Shown here piece after piece: positions 1-7,437 of a stretch of DNA of 33,979 nt (position 1 is the stretch's first letter; the number at the start of each line of letters is the position of its first letter). The stretch is taken from positions 1 through 33,979 of the forward strand of contig CANRJX010000011.1 of the NCBI GenBank assembly GCA_947631095.1, in the 5' to 3' direction. Source of the stretch: an uncultured Wohlfahrtiimonas sp. (GTDB taxonomy: Bacteria; Pseudomonadota; Gammaproteobacteria; Cardiobacteriales; Wohlfahrtiimonadaceae). Under the pieces are notes generated by a model that made no database searches, was not told the DNA's origin, and was given only the letters and a program-made list of their open reading frames with translations. Position numbers and translations under genes: made by a program.

Positions 1-74
1 AATCTCCTAACTTATTTAAATTAATATTAAGCGAAAATTCTACTTTTGAATCCTATTATTTTTAGGGGGGATTA

Positions 75-138
75 CCCATAAAATCAAGTAGTTACACTTA
101 AAAGTAAACAACAAAAGGTTCAAATCCTTTTTATGGAC
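75..138 (+). other. tRNA-like remnant (possible)
   Basis: A 5 bp stem AAAGG/CCTTT encloses the loop TTCAAAT (114-130), which has the form of a tRNA T-arm. The next seven bases (131-137, TTATGGA) pair at six of seven positions with CCCATAA at 75-81, like an acceptor stem. No D-arm is seen, the anticodon arm is poor and no CCA follows, so this is not a working tRNA. It may be the relic of a tRNA or an attachment site, or chance in AT-rich DNA. Confidence 0.2.
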
Positions 139-149
139 ACGAAAAAGTA

Positions 150-180
150 CCGCTAACATATTGAAGTGTAGCGGAATTTT
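150..180 (+). terminator. weak hairpin terminator
   Basis: CCGCTA (150-155) pairs with TAGCGG (169-174), followed by AATTTT. It could end transcripts entering from the left. It lies beyond the end of the minus-strand gene at 323-1921, for which the U-run would be on the wrong side. Confidence 0.35.
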
Positions 181-185
181 CTATC

Positions 186-202
186 TGGAGGCGGCGGCGG
201 GA
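186..202. other. candidate distal att site
   Basis: TGGAGGCGGCGG (186-197) is identical to 18910-18921, the last bases of the tmRNA gene just before its CCA. After a three-base insertion the match continues as CGGGA, then becomes weak. Islands inserted in ssrA carry a copy of the gene's 3' end at the far boundary, so this may be the other end of an island of about 18.7 kb. The match is short and the GGC-rich part is of low complexity. The rest of 1-322 shows no gene. Confidence 0.35.
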
Positions 203-322
203 GTATGACTCTGGCACAACACAACCAATACACAGATTATGTTTTGTTTATCAAAAATATACTAAATTAGTCTAAAATATAAAAATGTATGTGCTTGGAT
301 CTTTTTTGGTACTAAATCCGCT

Positions 323-1921
323 CTATCTTTTCGTGTATCTCTTAACCGCAGTTATTATTTGCCAAGTAAGTATTGCGAAAATAATATAAAAGAATAAACT
401 TAAAAACTCCATTCCAGCCCTTAAAAAGGACTTGAAGGGTAACAGACTCAAAGCAAATTGATTAACTATATCTGATATATTTGAAAGATAAATGTTCATA
501 GATGGAAATATTTTATATAACAAATTATTTTTCTGCCCTAAAGTTAACAAATAATATATCAACCCAAATATCAAATACAAAACTATAGGACGAATATAAC
601 TTTGTCCAAAGTCAGATATCACATAATTAAGCCATAAAATAAATCTTTCCCACTTATTAGCTTTAGACTTATTTATGGACAAGTCTTGCCTATGCTTTTT
701 CATTTCAAGAACAAAAAATTTATTTGCTTCTATTTGATTACTTAATTTATCAAATGAATATTTAATAATACGCAATGTCTCACGTGATGTTTTAATACTT
801 TTTATTTGATTTGGCTCTAATACAATATTCAAAAAATTGGGTGGCTCTTTAAAATTAGCCTCCTCTAAATCTAAGCCAGAAAAAAATTCAGTTTTTCTAA
901 AATTGGTAAAACTCAAGAAAGTTGAATACTGAAAAGTCGGAATATCATCATCTAAAGAGGTACCAAATTTACATTTCTCAAATCCTACAAAGTCACTAAA
1001 AATAGACTTAAAGCAATTGAAGCTTTTATATTTGGTGCCGAAGGCATCAAATAGCTTCTCAAAATTTGTATTAGATATTTTGGTCTTTTGTATGCACCCT
1101 TCTTTGAGCTCAACTTTTAATTTAAATTCTGAATCCTTAACAATCATTGAATTAGCATTCAATTTATTTAAAATAAATTTCTCTTCAAAAACACACTGAC
1201 TAATCAATATATTATTTATATCTACAAACATATCTGAAGAATTATTAAATACAGGTAGTATAAATATAGAATTATTTAACTCAAGTGATGTTTCAAATGT
1301 ACAATCACTAAATAACGAACTTTCTATCGTATATGGCTTCAAATCATCAGGAGTATATATACTAACATCTTTTTTAAAGGTACATGCTTGATACAACACA
1401 TTAACATCATTTTCTAAAATACTATTATTACTTACACTCCAATATTCCCAAAAAGTACATTCATCATAAAATAACTTATACCTAGAACTATTCAAACAAC
1501 TTTTAACTTTAAAAGAACATAACCTAAAATGTATATTATGACAGTGCTTTATTAACGAATAATAATTATCTGGATCTCTTAATTTCACAAAAGGAAAACA
1601 TATTTGATCAAAAACAATAGTTGCATCATTAATATAATTTTGTGTATCTTTAGGATATTCATTATTAGAATCATCCGAAGTAATATATTTTAATATTACA
1701 GATTCAGTTATTTGTTTTGGTAAAAAACCTTCAACGTAACATTTATTATATATATAACTAACCATATATTGAGATAATGCATCATAGAATTCAGATATCA
1801 TCTCGCCATGCTCAATAGAGTAATATTCATATGCATTTTTTTCACAATGGAGCACGCATTTATCTCCGTTTTTATAACTTTGATTTTGACACTTTGTCAC
1901 ACTACAGTTTGTTTTTAACAT
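323..1921 (-). CDS. membrane protein with degenerate pentapeptide-like repeats, third gene of the hipBA operon
   Basis: A 532-residue protein. The N-terminus has four cysteines (C6, C11, C22, C26) and H25 in a compact knuckle that could bind zinc. Residues about 130-370 are rich in short irregular beta-type repeats of the kind CxFxxxxxF/NF, resembling divergent pentapeptide repeats (for example TNFRKTEF, LEEANFKEP). A charged helical stretch follows (about 385-430), then two hydrophobic helices (about 445-462 and 504-526) and a basic tail KRYTKR, giving an inner-membrane anchor at the C-terminus. Similar layouts occur in pentapeptide-repeat proteins with a small channel-like C-terminal domain; that comparison is from memory. 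The start codon lies inside the end of hipA (20 bases overlap) after GGTGGGA, which indicates coupled translation. Function unknown; a role as an effector or modulator with HipA is inference from the operon. Confidence 0.7.
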   Translation of the reverse strand: MLKTNCSVTKCQNQSYKNGDKCVLHCEKNAYEYYSIEHGEMISEFYDALSQYMVSYIYNKCYVEGFLPKQITESVILKYITSDDSNNEYPKDTQNYINDATIVFDQICFPFVKLRDPDNYYSLIKHCHNIHFRLCSFKVKSCLNSSRYKLFYDECTFWEYWSVSNNSILENDVNVLYQACTFKKDVSIYTPDDLKPYTIESSLFSDCTFETSLELNNSIFILPVFNNSSDMFVDINNILISQCVFEEKFILNKLNANSMIVKDSEFKLKVELKEGCIQKTKISNTNFEKLFDAFGTKYKSFNCFKSIFSDFVGFEKCKFGTSLDDDIPTFQYSTFLSFTNFRKTEFFSGLDLEEANFKEPPNFLNIVLEPNQIKSIKTSRETLRIIKYSFDKLSNQIEANKFFVLEMKKHRQDLSINKSKANKWERFILWLNYVISDFGQSYIRPIVLYLIFGLIYYLLTLGQKNNLLYKIFPSMNIYLSNISDIVNQFALSLLPFKSFLRAGMEFLSLFFYIIFAILTWQIITAVKRYTKR

Positions 1922-3149
1922 TTATATTCCCACCAATCTTATCCTTAATCATCGCAGTCGTAGCCTTTGAAACTGCATATTGCCCACTTGATAATTCGCC
2001 CAATCGGCTTTTAATAACGCCAATCATAGTATCAATTACTGCTTCGCTTTTCTTTACATCCAAGCCTGAGTTCTTAGCCAATTTAATTAGGTGCTCACGT
2101 TTGATTTTATAAGCTTCACCTTCTACATCCATTTGGTGATAACCATTCAGCCCAGGATTATAGGTTAAATCGTAAGCAGGCGATAATGCCCACTCGCCAT
2201 GCTGATTCATCAGATATGAGAAGTTTTTCGTATGATCATCACGATTATTCATGCACACATTGAACACACAATATTTGAATGCCTTTTCAACTTCCTGTTC
2301 ATTTCTTGTCATGAATCTAGTCATGCGCAAATAGATGCCATAACTACAGTTAGGAATACGAAAATTAGCGTGCAATGCACCTGCTAAGCTATGCATTGGA
2401 ATACGAATGCCATTCAAACGATCAAAACGTTTCATACCAATTGCAGCGATTTGATCATTCACATGAAAGACTTTGGATTCAGGCACAGGCAAACCACATG
2501 ACTCAGCAGTATCTAAGTAAAATTTCTCTATCTCACAGACTTCAATATCCTCATCCTGAGCATTAAACTTCACTAACCATGGCTCACCACCATCAATCGA
2601 CTGATTGCTCATCTGTTCAGTGATAGGATTGTAATAGACTTGTGATTTAGGCCTTGCACCTTGTGGTGACCCACCGATCACGACCAATGTTTCTAGCACA
2701 TCCACATCTTGACCAATCTGCACTGCTGCCATTTGCTCTGCAATATCTGCCAAGCTCATTTCCTGCACTGCCATAATCACATCCGAACTTGGTCGGTACG
2801 TAAATGCGCCCATTGTTTGATCGCCTAAGCATGCTAGGCGCTCTAATGGATTAATTTGATCAGGATTCTTGCCTAATTCTTTCTTAAAGAAGCGATCCAT
2901 CAACAATAACCCCCAACCATCAGGCAAGCTATCCGCAAATAATCCTGGCAATTGAAATTGAAAATCTGGAAAATCTGTCAATGCTTGTGATTGCAATGGT
3001 AAACATTTGGGGGAAAACTCAATATCACGCTTCAGTGCTTCTTTGGAATATTCAAATAGTGTTTGACGGCCATTGGATACCAAATCACCCAAATGCCAAT
3101 CCTCACCCCAGCCATTGTAATAAACACTAATTTTATATAAGTTTTGCAT
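1902..3149 (-). CDS. hipA: HipA-type serine/threonine kinase toxin
   Basis: A 415-residue HipA-family kinase. Known members phosphorylate a cytosolic target such as glutamyl-tRNA synthetase and cause growth arrest, and are neutralised by HipB. The HipA N-terminal domain covers about 1-120 (LPGLFADSLPDGWG at 67-80). The kinase core has the loop GGSPQGARPK (159-168), the ATP lysine in WLVKF (K194), the catalytic segment NNRDDHTKNF (301-310) and the metal-binding aspartate in SPAYDLT (D327). Every motif of an active kinase is present. hipB ends three bases upstream, and the last 20 bases overlap the start of a membrane-protein gene, so three proteins are expected from one transcript. The target cannot be told from sequence. 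Confidence 0.93.
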   Translation of the reverse strand: MQNLYKISVYYNGWGEDWHLGDLVSNGRQTLFEYSKEALKRDIEFSPKCLPLQSQALTDFPDFQFQLPGLFADSLPDGWGLLLMDRFFKKELGKNPDQINPLERLACLGDQTMGAFTYRPSSDVIMAVQEMSLADIAEQMAAVQIGQDVDVLETLVVIGGSPQGARPKSQVYYNPITEQMSNQSIDGGEPWLVKFNAQDEDIEVCEIEKFYLDTAESCGLPVPESKVFHVNDQIAAIGMKRFDRLNGIRIPMHSLAGALHANFRIPNCSYGIYLRMTRFMTRNEQEVEKAFKYCVFNVCMNNRDDHTKNFSYLMNQHGEWALSPAYDLTYNPGLNGYHQMDVEGEAYKIKREHLIKLAKNSGLDVKKSEAVIDTMIGVIKSRLGELSSGQYAVSKATTAMIKDKIGGNINVKNKL

Positions 3150-3152
3150 GGT

Positions 3153-3461
3153 TTATTTCCTTGGCTTTACAGCTCTTTGGCGCGACTCAGGATTATTCAT
3201 CTCTTCAAATTCTTGAATAGATATATTTTTCTTAACCAAAATATCAGCTAAATCATTAACAAAACCCAGTGCCGTCAATACACGAATAAATATACTCAAG
3301 CTTGATCCTTCACCTTTTTCTAAGCGTTGAAGAGTTGCCACGCCAACACCCGCCCTTTTAGATAAATCAACTTGAGTAATATTTTTTTGTATTCTTTGCT
3401 GAGCTATTCTTTTACCTAACTCCTCGGAAATTTCTGATTCTGTTGCAAAGTCAAAGCGCAT
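3153..3461 (-). CDS. hipB: HipB-type antitoxin, XRE family DNA-binding protein
   Basis: A 102-residue protein from the ATG at 3461, which has GGGTG six bases upstream; an in-frame TTG at 3473 would add four residues but has no better ribosome site. The Cro/C1-type helix-turn-helix is clear: GKRIAQQRIQKNITQVDLSKRAGVGVATLQRLEKGEG. The C-terminal tail after the domain (NPESRQRAVKPRK) is basic and probably flexible. It should bind and inhibit the downstream HipA and repress the operon through the palindromes at 3477-3543. The toxin start lies three bases past its stop. Confidence 0.9.
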   Translation of the reverse strand: MRFDFATESEISEELGKRIAQQRIQKNITQVDLSKRAGVGVATLQRLEKGEGSSLSIFIRVLTALGFVNDLADILVKKNISIQEFEEMNNPESRQRAVKPRK

Positions 3462-3476
3462 AATTACACCCAATAT

Positions 3477-3498
3477 AAAACATCATATTTGATTTATT
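3477..3498. promoter_or_regulatory. hipBA operator O2, half-conserved copy
   Basis: AAAACATCATA (3477-3487) repeats the left half of O1 exactly 41 bases away, about four helical turns; the right half (TTTGATTTATT) is degenerate. It sits in the hipB leader. Paired operators in phase fit cooperative HipB or HipAB binding. Confidence 0.6.
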
Positions 3499-3513
3499 AT
3501 ATATATAAAAAGC

Positions 3514-3543
3514 AAATAAAACATCATATATGATGTTTTATTT
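3514..3543. promoter_or_regulatory. hipBA operator O1, perfect 30 bp palindrome
   Basis: Each half reads AAATAAAACATCATA, mirrored without mismatch around 3528/3529. It is just upstream of a TATAAT-like -10 element (minus strand, near 3500), so bound HipB would block the promoter. It also lies past the hsdR stop codon and could fold as the hairpin ending the hsd transcript. Confidence 0.7.
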
Positions 3544-3571
3544 ATTGCATCACCATACCAACTATTGAGTA

Positions 3572-6500
3572 TTATTTTATCTCCTCACGAAGTATAAATT
3601 TGCGTAATAACTCATCTGCTTTTATATTAACCTCAAAAGCTTTAATTGCTCGCCCTTCCTTATCCTCAAAATATTGTTTAGCTTTTACCTTATCAACGGT
3701 ATTCATCAATTGACCAAAACGATCATATTCATTTAAGTTGTCTTTAGTCACATGTAGTGACAATAGTCTTTTGAGTAAAGTCTCATCTACTCCCAATCCC
3801 TTAACAATCTCACGAATTTGATTCTCCTGATCTTTCAACTTATATTCATTAATATAGTCTTGCAACGTCTTATCTTCGACTAGCTCAACTTCACCTCGCT
3901 CAACATCACGAAGAAAAATATTGGCAAATTTTTGATCCGTTTGTGTAAGGCTTGCAAATGTTTTATGTAGCTCACTTAATGCATTGGATAACGATTCATC
4001 TGATGATCCATCTTTTAGCTCTTTCAAATACTTGTTAAAACTAGCATTCATATAGTTTGAGTCTATTTTTCCTGTATCAATCTCAGTCAAATACCCTTCG
4101 ATGTCAAACGAAATGCCTTCCTCTCCATCCCCACTTACACTATCAGAGCTACACAGTTCTTTATATCTTAGGGCAAGAATCAAGTAAATTTGCTCATCAA
4201 ACATTAATGTAATAGAGGTATCAGCATTATTTTCATGTTTAAAACTATAACTTAGCGTATCCCATTTAAACCCCTGAATTTTAGCTGCATTTAAGTGTTT
4301 ATTGAGTTGATTAAAAAGCTTAGCAAATTGTCCACATACTTCCATTTCTGATGGTAGAGATTCAAAATCAGAAATACCTGATAATTTAAATACATTATCA
4401 ATCTCCCCGAAATAGTGATTCATTTGCTCTAAATTTCGCTCTAAATTATCAACAAACAAACCAAAAGGCTTATCCCCAGAATAGAGCTTAAGAGCTTTAT
4501 CTATATTTTGCTCCATGGTATGAGGCTTACGATAATAACGAATGGTACCAAAAGGTTTATCATGCCCAAATAAACGATTGGTTCTTGAGAATGCCTGAAT
4601 AATATTCTCATATTCCATTAATTTATCCATATACAGTGTATTCAACCATTTAGAGTCAAATCCTGTTAGCATTTGATCTACTACAATTAAGATATCTAAT
4701 TGCTGTTCAGGATCTTTTTCAATATATTTATATTGCTCTTTATGAGCCAATCTATTAGATAAATCCTTTTTAAATTTTGCATGTGTTGCTAGACTGAATA
4801 GCTGGCCATAGCGATTATTATAGTCCTCAAGAATCTCAACCAAACCTTCTTCTTTAAAGACAAAATTTTCATTATTATCTATCGTTGGATCAAACAATGT
4901 AGTGATTTTTAAATCAGGCTTTTCATTTTTAATTAACCGATAATATTCGATAGCTTCATTGATGCTACTTGTCGCAAAAATCGCATGAAATTTACCACCC
5001 TGACTTAATCTAAACCAATTGTCCAATATATCTTTAACCACCATTTTTTGGTGTTTAATATTTCTATACTGCTCCATTGGAATATAATCTTCTATGCCTT
5101 TTTCATAAGCCTGTCCATTATGAATACCTGCCATTTTTACTTGACTACTATCCATATACTTATGATAAATTTCTTTTTTCTTAGGATCTGCCAAAACTTC
5201 TGAATAAGCGTTCGCTTTTGACTTTATTAATGCAACTTGTTCACGAATATCTTTATCTTTAAACGTAGCGACTCTATAAAGATCAAACCCTAAAACATTT
5301 TTATCTCGTATGCCATCAGCAATGCTATAACGATGCAACTCGTTACCAAATACTGTCGATGTCGTATTTAACTCTCGTTGATTTTCTAGCTGAATAGGCG
5401 TGCCTGTAAAGCCAAAAAAGATTGCAGATGGGAATGTTTCTTTAATAGTAATTAACATATCCCCAAATGTAGAACGATGAGCTTCATCAATGATAAAAAC
5501 AATACGTTTATCTCTCATTTTTTCTAAATCTGAAGCATTTAAACCACCTTCCTCTTCTTTGATATTACTCATTTTCTGAATAGATGTAACAATCAAAGTA
5601 TTCTTGGGATCATTACTCTTTAATTTAGTCATGAGAACATAAGTATTTTCAGTCGATTGAACATCATCTTTGTCTTCTGAAAAGCTCTGATATTCTTTTA
5701 AAGATTGAGTGCCTAATTCAATCCTATCCATTAAAAATATTACTTTATCCGCATCTTTAGAGTTTGCAATCAATTGTGCTGATTTAAAACTTGTTAATGT
5801 TTTACCTGAACCTGTGGTATGCCAAACATAACCACCTAATAAATTTTTATCTTTCCAATTAGTTGTCGCAACTTTATCTGAAATAGCATGAGCAGCATAA
5901 TATTGATAGCTACGCATTACCTTTAAAATACCATCAGCGGTGTCTGCCACTGTGTAAAACCCAATTAACTGATGTGCCATAGGAATAGATAATAGTTTTA
6001 TTGCAATATCTTTCCAATCATCAATCAGTTCATTATTAAAATCAGCCCAGTGGAAATAATAATCTTGATTAAATCGACCATCAGATCCAGGATTAGCAAA
6101 ATACACACTTTCTTCAGGTGTCATTGCAAAGAAAATTTGAACTAGTGAAAATAAACCTGTGAAAATATTTTCATAAGAATACTTTTCGATCTGAATACAT
6201 GCTTGGCTTAAAGGTACACCTGTTTTTTTTAATTCAAGATGAAAAAGAGGCATACCATTAATCAATAGCATTAAATCACCACGTCTATCATTTAATATCT
6301 TTGAATGTGCGGGAAACATTGGCTGCTGTACGATTTGATATCGACTTTGCCCTGCTGCTATTTCATGTCTATCATAAATCTTTAAACTAACTTCTTTACC
6401 ATAATGCAATACATCATCAGGATTATCACGTTTAATAGATACGCTTCTACCATTGATAAATCCATTAAGCTTTAAAGGTGTCCTCAGCTCATTCACTTGC

Positions 6501-6703
6501 TCAATGATTTGTTGCATTTCACTTTGCGTTAATGGCACACCATTTAACTGATCAATCCCTCTATTATTTTCAAAGAGAATATCTGCCCAATTTTGTATCA
6601 AATCAGCTTCTGTTGAGTATTTAAGAACTTTATCTTCCCAACCATATTGCTTAAGAACCTTAATTAATGCTTCTTCAAATTCTGCTTCTGATTTAAATGT
6701 CAT
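3572..6703 (-). CDS. hsdR: type I restriction enzyme, HsdR (endonuclease and translocase subunit)
   Basis: A 1043-residue motor and nuclease subunit that translocates and cuts unmodified DNA as part of the HsdR-M-S complex. The N-terminal PD-(D/E)xK nuclease shows D143 and ExK at E157-K159 (GDLMLL...LELKK). The SF2 translocase follows: Walker A TGSGKT (297-302), Walker B DEAH (406-409), motif III GFTGTP, and motif VI QAFSRTNRLF. The C-terminal helical region of about 300 residues is the usual HsdM contact. The frame is intact with all catalytic residues, so the subunit is probably active. It is the last gene of hsdM-hsdS-hsdR, 11 bases after hsdS, with AGGA upstream of the start. Confidence 0.95.
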   Translation of the reverse strand: MTFKSEAEFEEALIKVLKQYGWEDKVLKYSTEADLIQNWADILFENNRGIDQLNGVPLTQSEMQQIIEQVNELRTPLKLNGFINGRSVSIKRDNPDDVLHYGKEVSLKIYDRHEIAAGQSRYQIVQQPMFPAHSKILNDRRGDLMLLINGMPLFHLELKKTGVPLSQACIQIEKYSYENIFTGLFSLVQIFFAMTPEESVYFANPGSDGRFNQDYYFHWADFNNELIDDWKDIAIKLLSIPMAHQLIGFYTVADTADGILKVMRSYQYYAAHAISDKVATTNWKDKNLLGGYVWHTTGSGKTLTSFKSAQLIANSKDADKVIFLMDRIELGTQSLKEYQSFSEDKDDVQSTENTYVLMTKLKSNDPKNTLIVTSIQKMSNIKEEEGGLNASDLEKMRDKRIVFIIDEAHRSTFGDMLITIKETFPSAIFFGFTGTPIQLENQRELNTTSTVFGNELHRYSIADGIRDKNVLGFDLYRVATFKDKDIREQVALIKSKANAYSEVLADPKKKEIYHKYMDSSQVKMAGIHNGQAYEKGIEDYIPMEQYRNIKHQKMVVKDILDNWFRLSQGGKFHAIFATSSINEAIEYYRLIKNEKPDLKITTLFDPTIDNNENFVFKEEGLVEILEDYNNRYGQLFSLATHAKFKKDLSNRLAHKEQYKYIEKDPEQQLDILIVVDQMLTGFDSKWLNTLYMDKLMEYENIIQAFSRTNRLFGHDKPFGTIRYYRKPHTMEQNIDKALKLYSGDKPFGLFVDNLERNLEQMNHYFGEIDNVFKLSGISDFESLPSEMEVCGQFAKLFNQLNKHLNAAKIQGFKWDTLSYSFKHENNADTSITLMFDEQIYLILALRYKELCSSDSVSGDGEEGISFDIEGYLTEIDTGKIDSNYMNASFNKYLKELKDGSSDESLSNALSELHKTFASLTQTDQKFANIFLRDVERGEVELVEDKTLQDYINEYKLKDQENQIREIVKGLGVDETLLKRLLSLHVTKDNLNEYDRFGQLMNTVDKVKAKQYFEDKEGRAIKAFEVNIKADELLRKFILREEIK

Positions 6704-6714
6704 TTTCTCTGTTC

Positions 6715-7437
6715 CTATACAAACATTTTAGCAAGATATGCTTTTTTGATATTTTTGAGCTTATCTAATTGCTCAGACTGCAATGCAATGGCTTTATCTA
6801 ACTCTTTAAAATAATTCCCAATCTTCTCCTGCTCTTTTTCGTCTGGAAAAAAGAACAACATTTTTCTAAAATTACCAAGTGTAATTTGATTAATAGTAGC
6901 ACCTAGACTTTTATTAATTTCAATAGTAAATTGTTGCGTATCTAATAAAGCGTTTACAAAATATGAATACTCATATCGTATCCCTGTCATAAAAGCACCA
7001 ATAACAGTATCTTTCATAATTGTCTTGATAATTGCATGCTTGCCAATTAACGCTCTGGAACCATTACGCACTACAACTATAATATCGCCTAATTCTACAT
7101 TTTGAGAGCTAACAACTTCAGTATCAACATAAACATTATCATTGAGATAAATCTCACTATTCTGAACATTGGAAGAACGTAATACTAATGTTCCACCATT
7201 AGCCACGATATTACTTGGTGAATATGTCAAACCTGAAAAAAACTCAACCTGTTCTCCTAATTCTTTTTCTTCCCAATCAATATCCCGAGCTCTCAGAAAT
7301 GGTATGCCTAAACTTGTCCAATCTGATTGATGTATTCTTTTAACAGATGTTACATTCATCAACATACCTAATTTATTCATCTCCCAATCTTCACTAAACC
7401 CTTTAAAGCGGATTTCAGGTTGTAGATTCTTACTCAT
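6715..7437 (-). CDS. hsdS: type I restriction enzyme, HsdS, half-length with a truncated TRD1
   Basis: A 240-residue specificity subunit; family members usually have 380-450 residues and two target recognition domains. The start is the ATG at 7437, overlapping the hsdM stop by eight bases and preceded by AGAGGTG; the frame stays open upstream but inside hsdM. Residues 15-53 look like the beginning of one TRD (EDWEMNKLG ... GIPFLRARDI). At about residue 53 the sequence restarts with a second TRD beginning (DWEEKELGE ... FFSGLTYSP), which continues to about 195, followed by the C-terminal conserved helix (KELDKAIALQSEQLDKLK). This looks like an internal deletion that fused two TRDs. Half-length S subunits can dimerise to read a palindromic target, so it may still work. 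The frame is intact. Confidence 0.88.
   Translation of the reverse strand: MSKNLQPEIRFKGFSEDWEMNKLGMLMNVTSVKRIHQSDWTSLGIPFLRARDIDWEEKELGEQVEFFSGLTYSPSNIVANGGTLVLRSSNVQNSEIYLNDNVYVDTEVVSSQNVELGDIIVVVRNGSRALIGKHAIIKTIMKDTVIGAFMTGIRYEYSYFVNALLDTQQFTIEINKSLGATINQITLGNFRKMLFFFPDEKEQEKIGNYFKELDKAIALQSEQLDKLKNIKKAYLAKMFV

Noticed and set aside
1831-2112. Plus-strand open frame of 93 codons
   Set aside because: It runs opposite to hipA and the membrane-protein gene, which have clear protein support.
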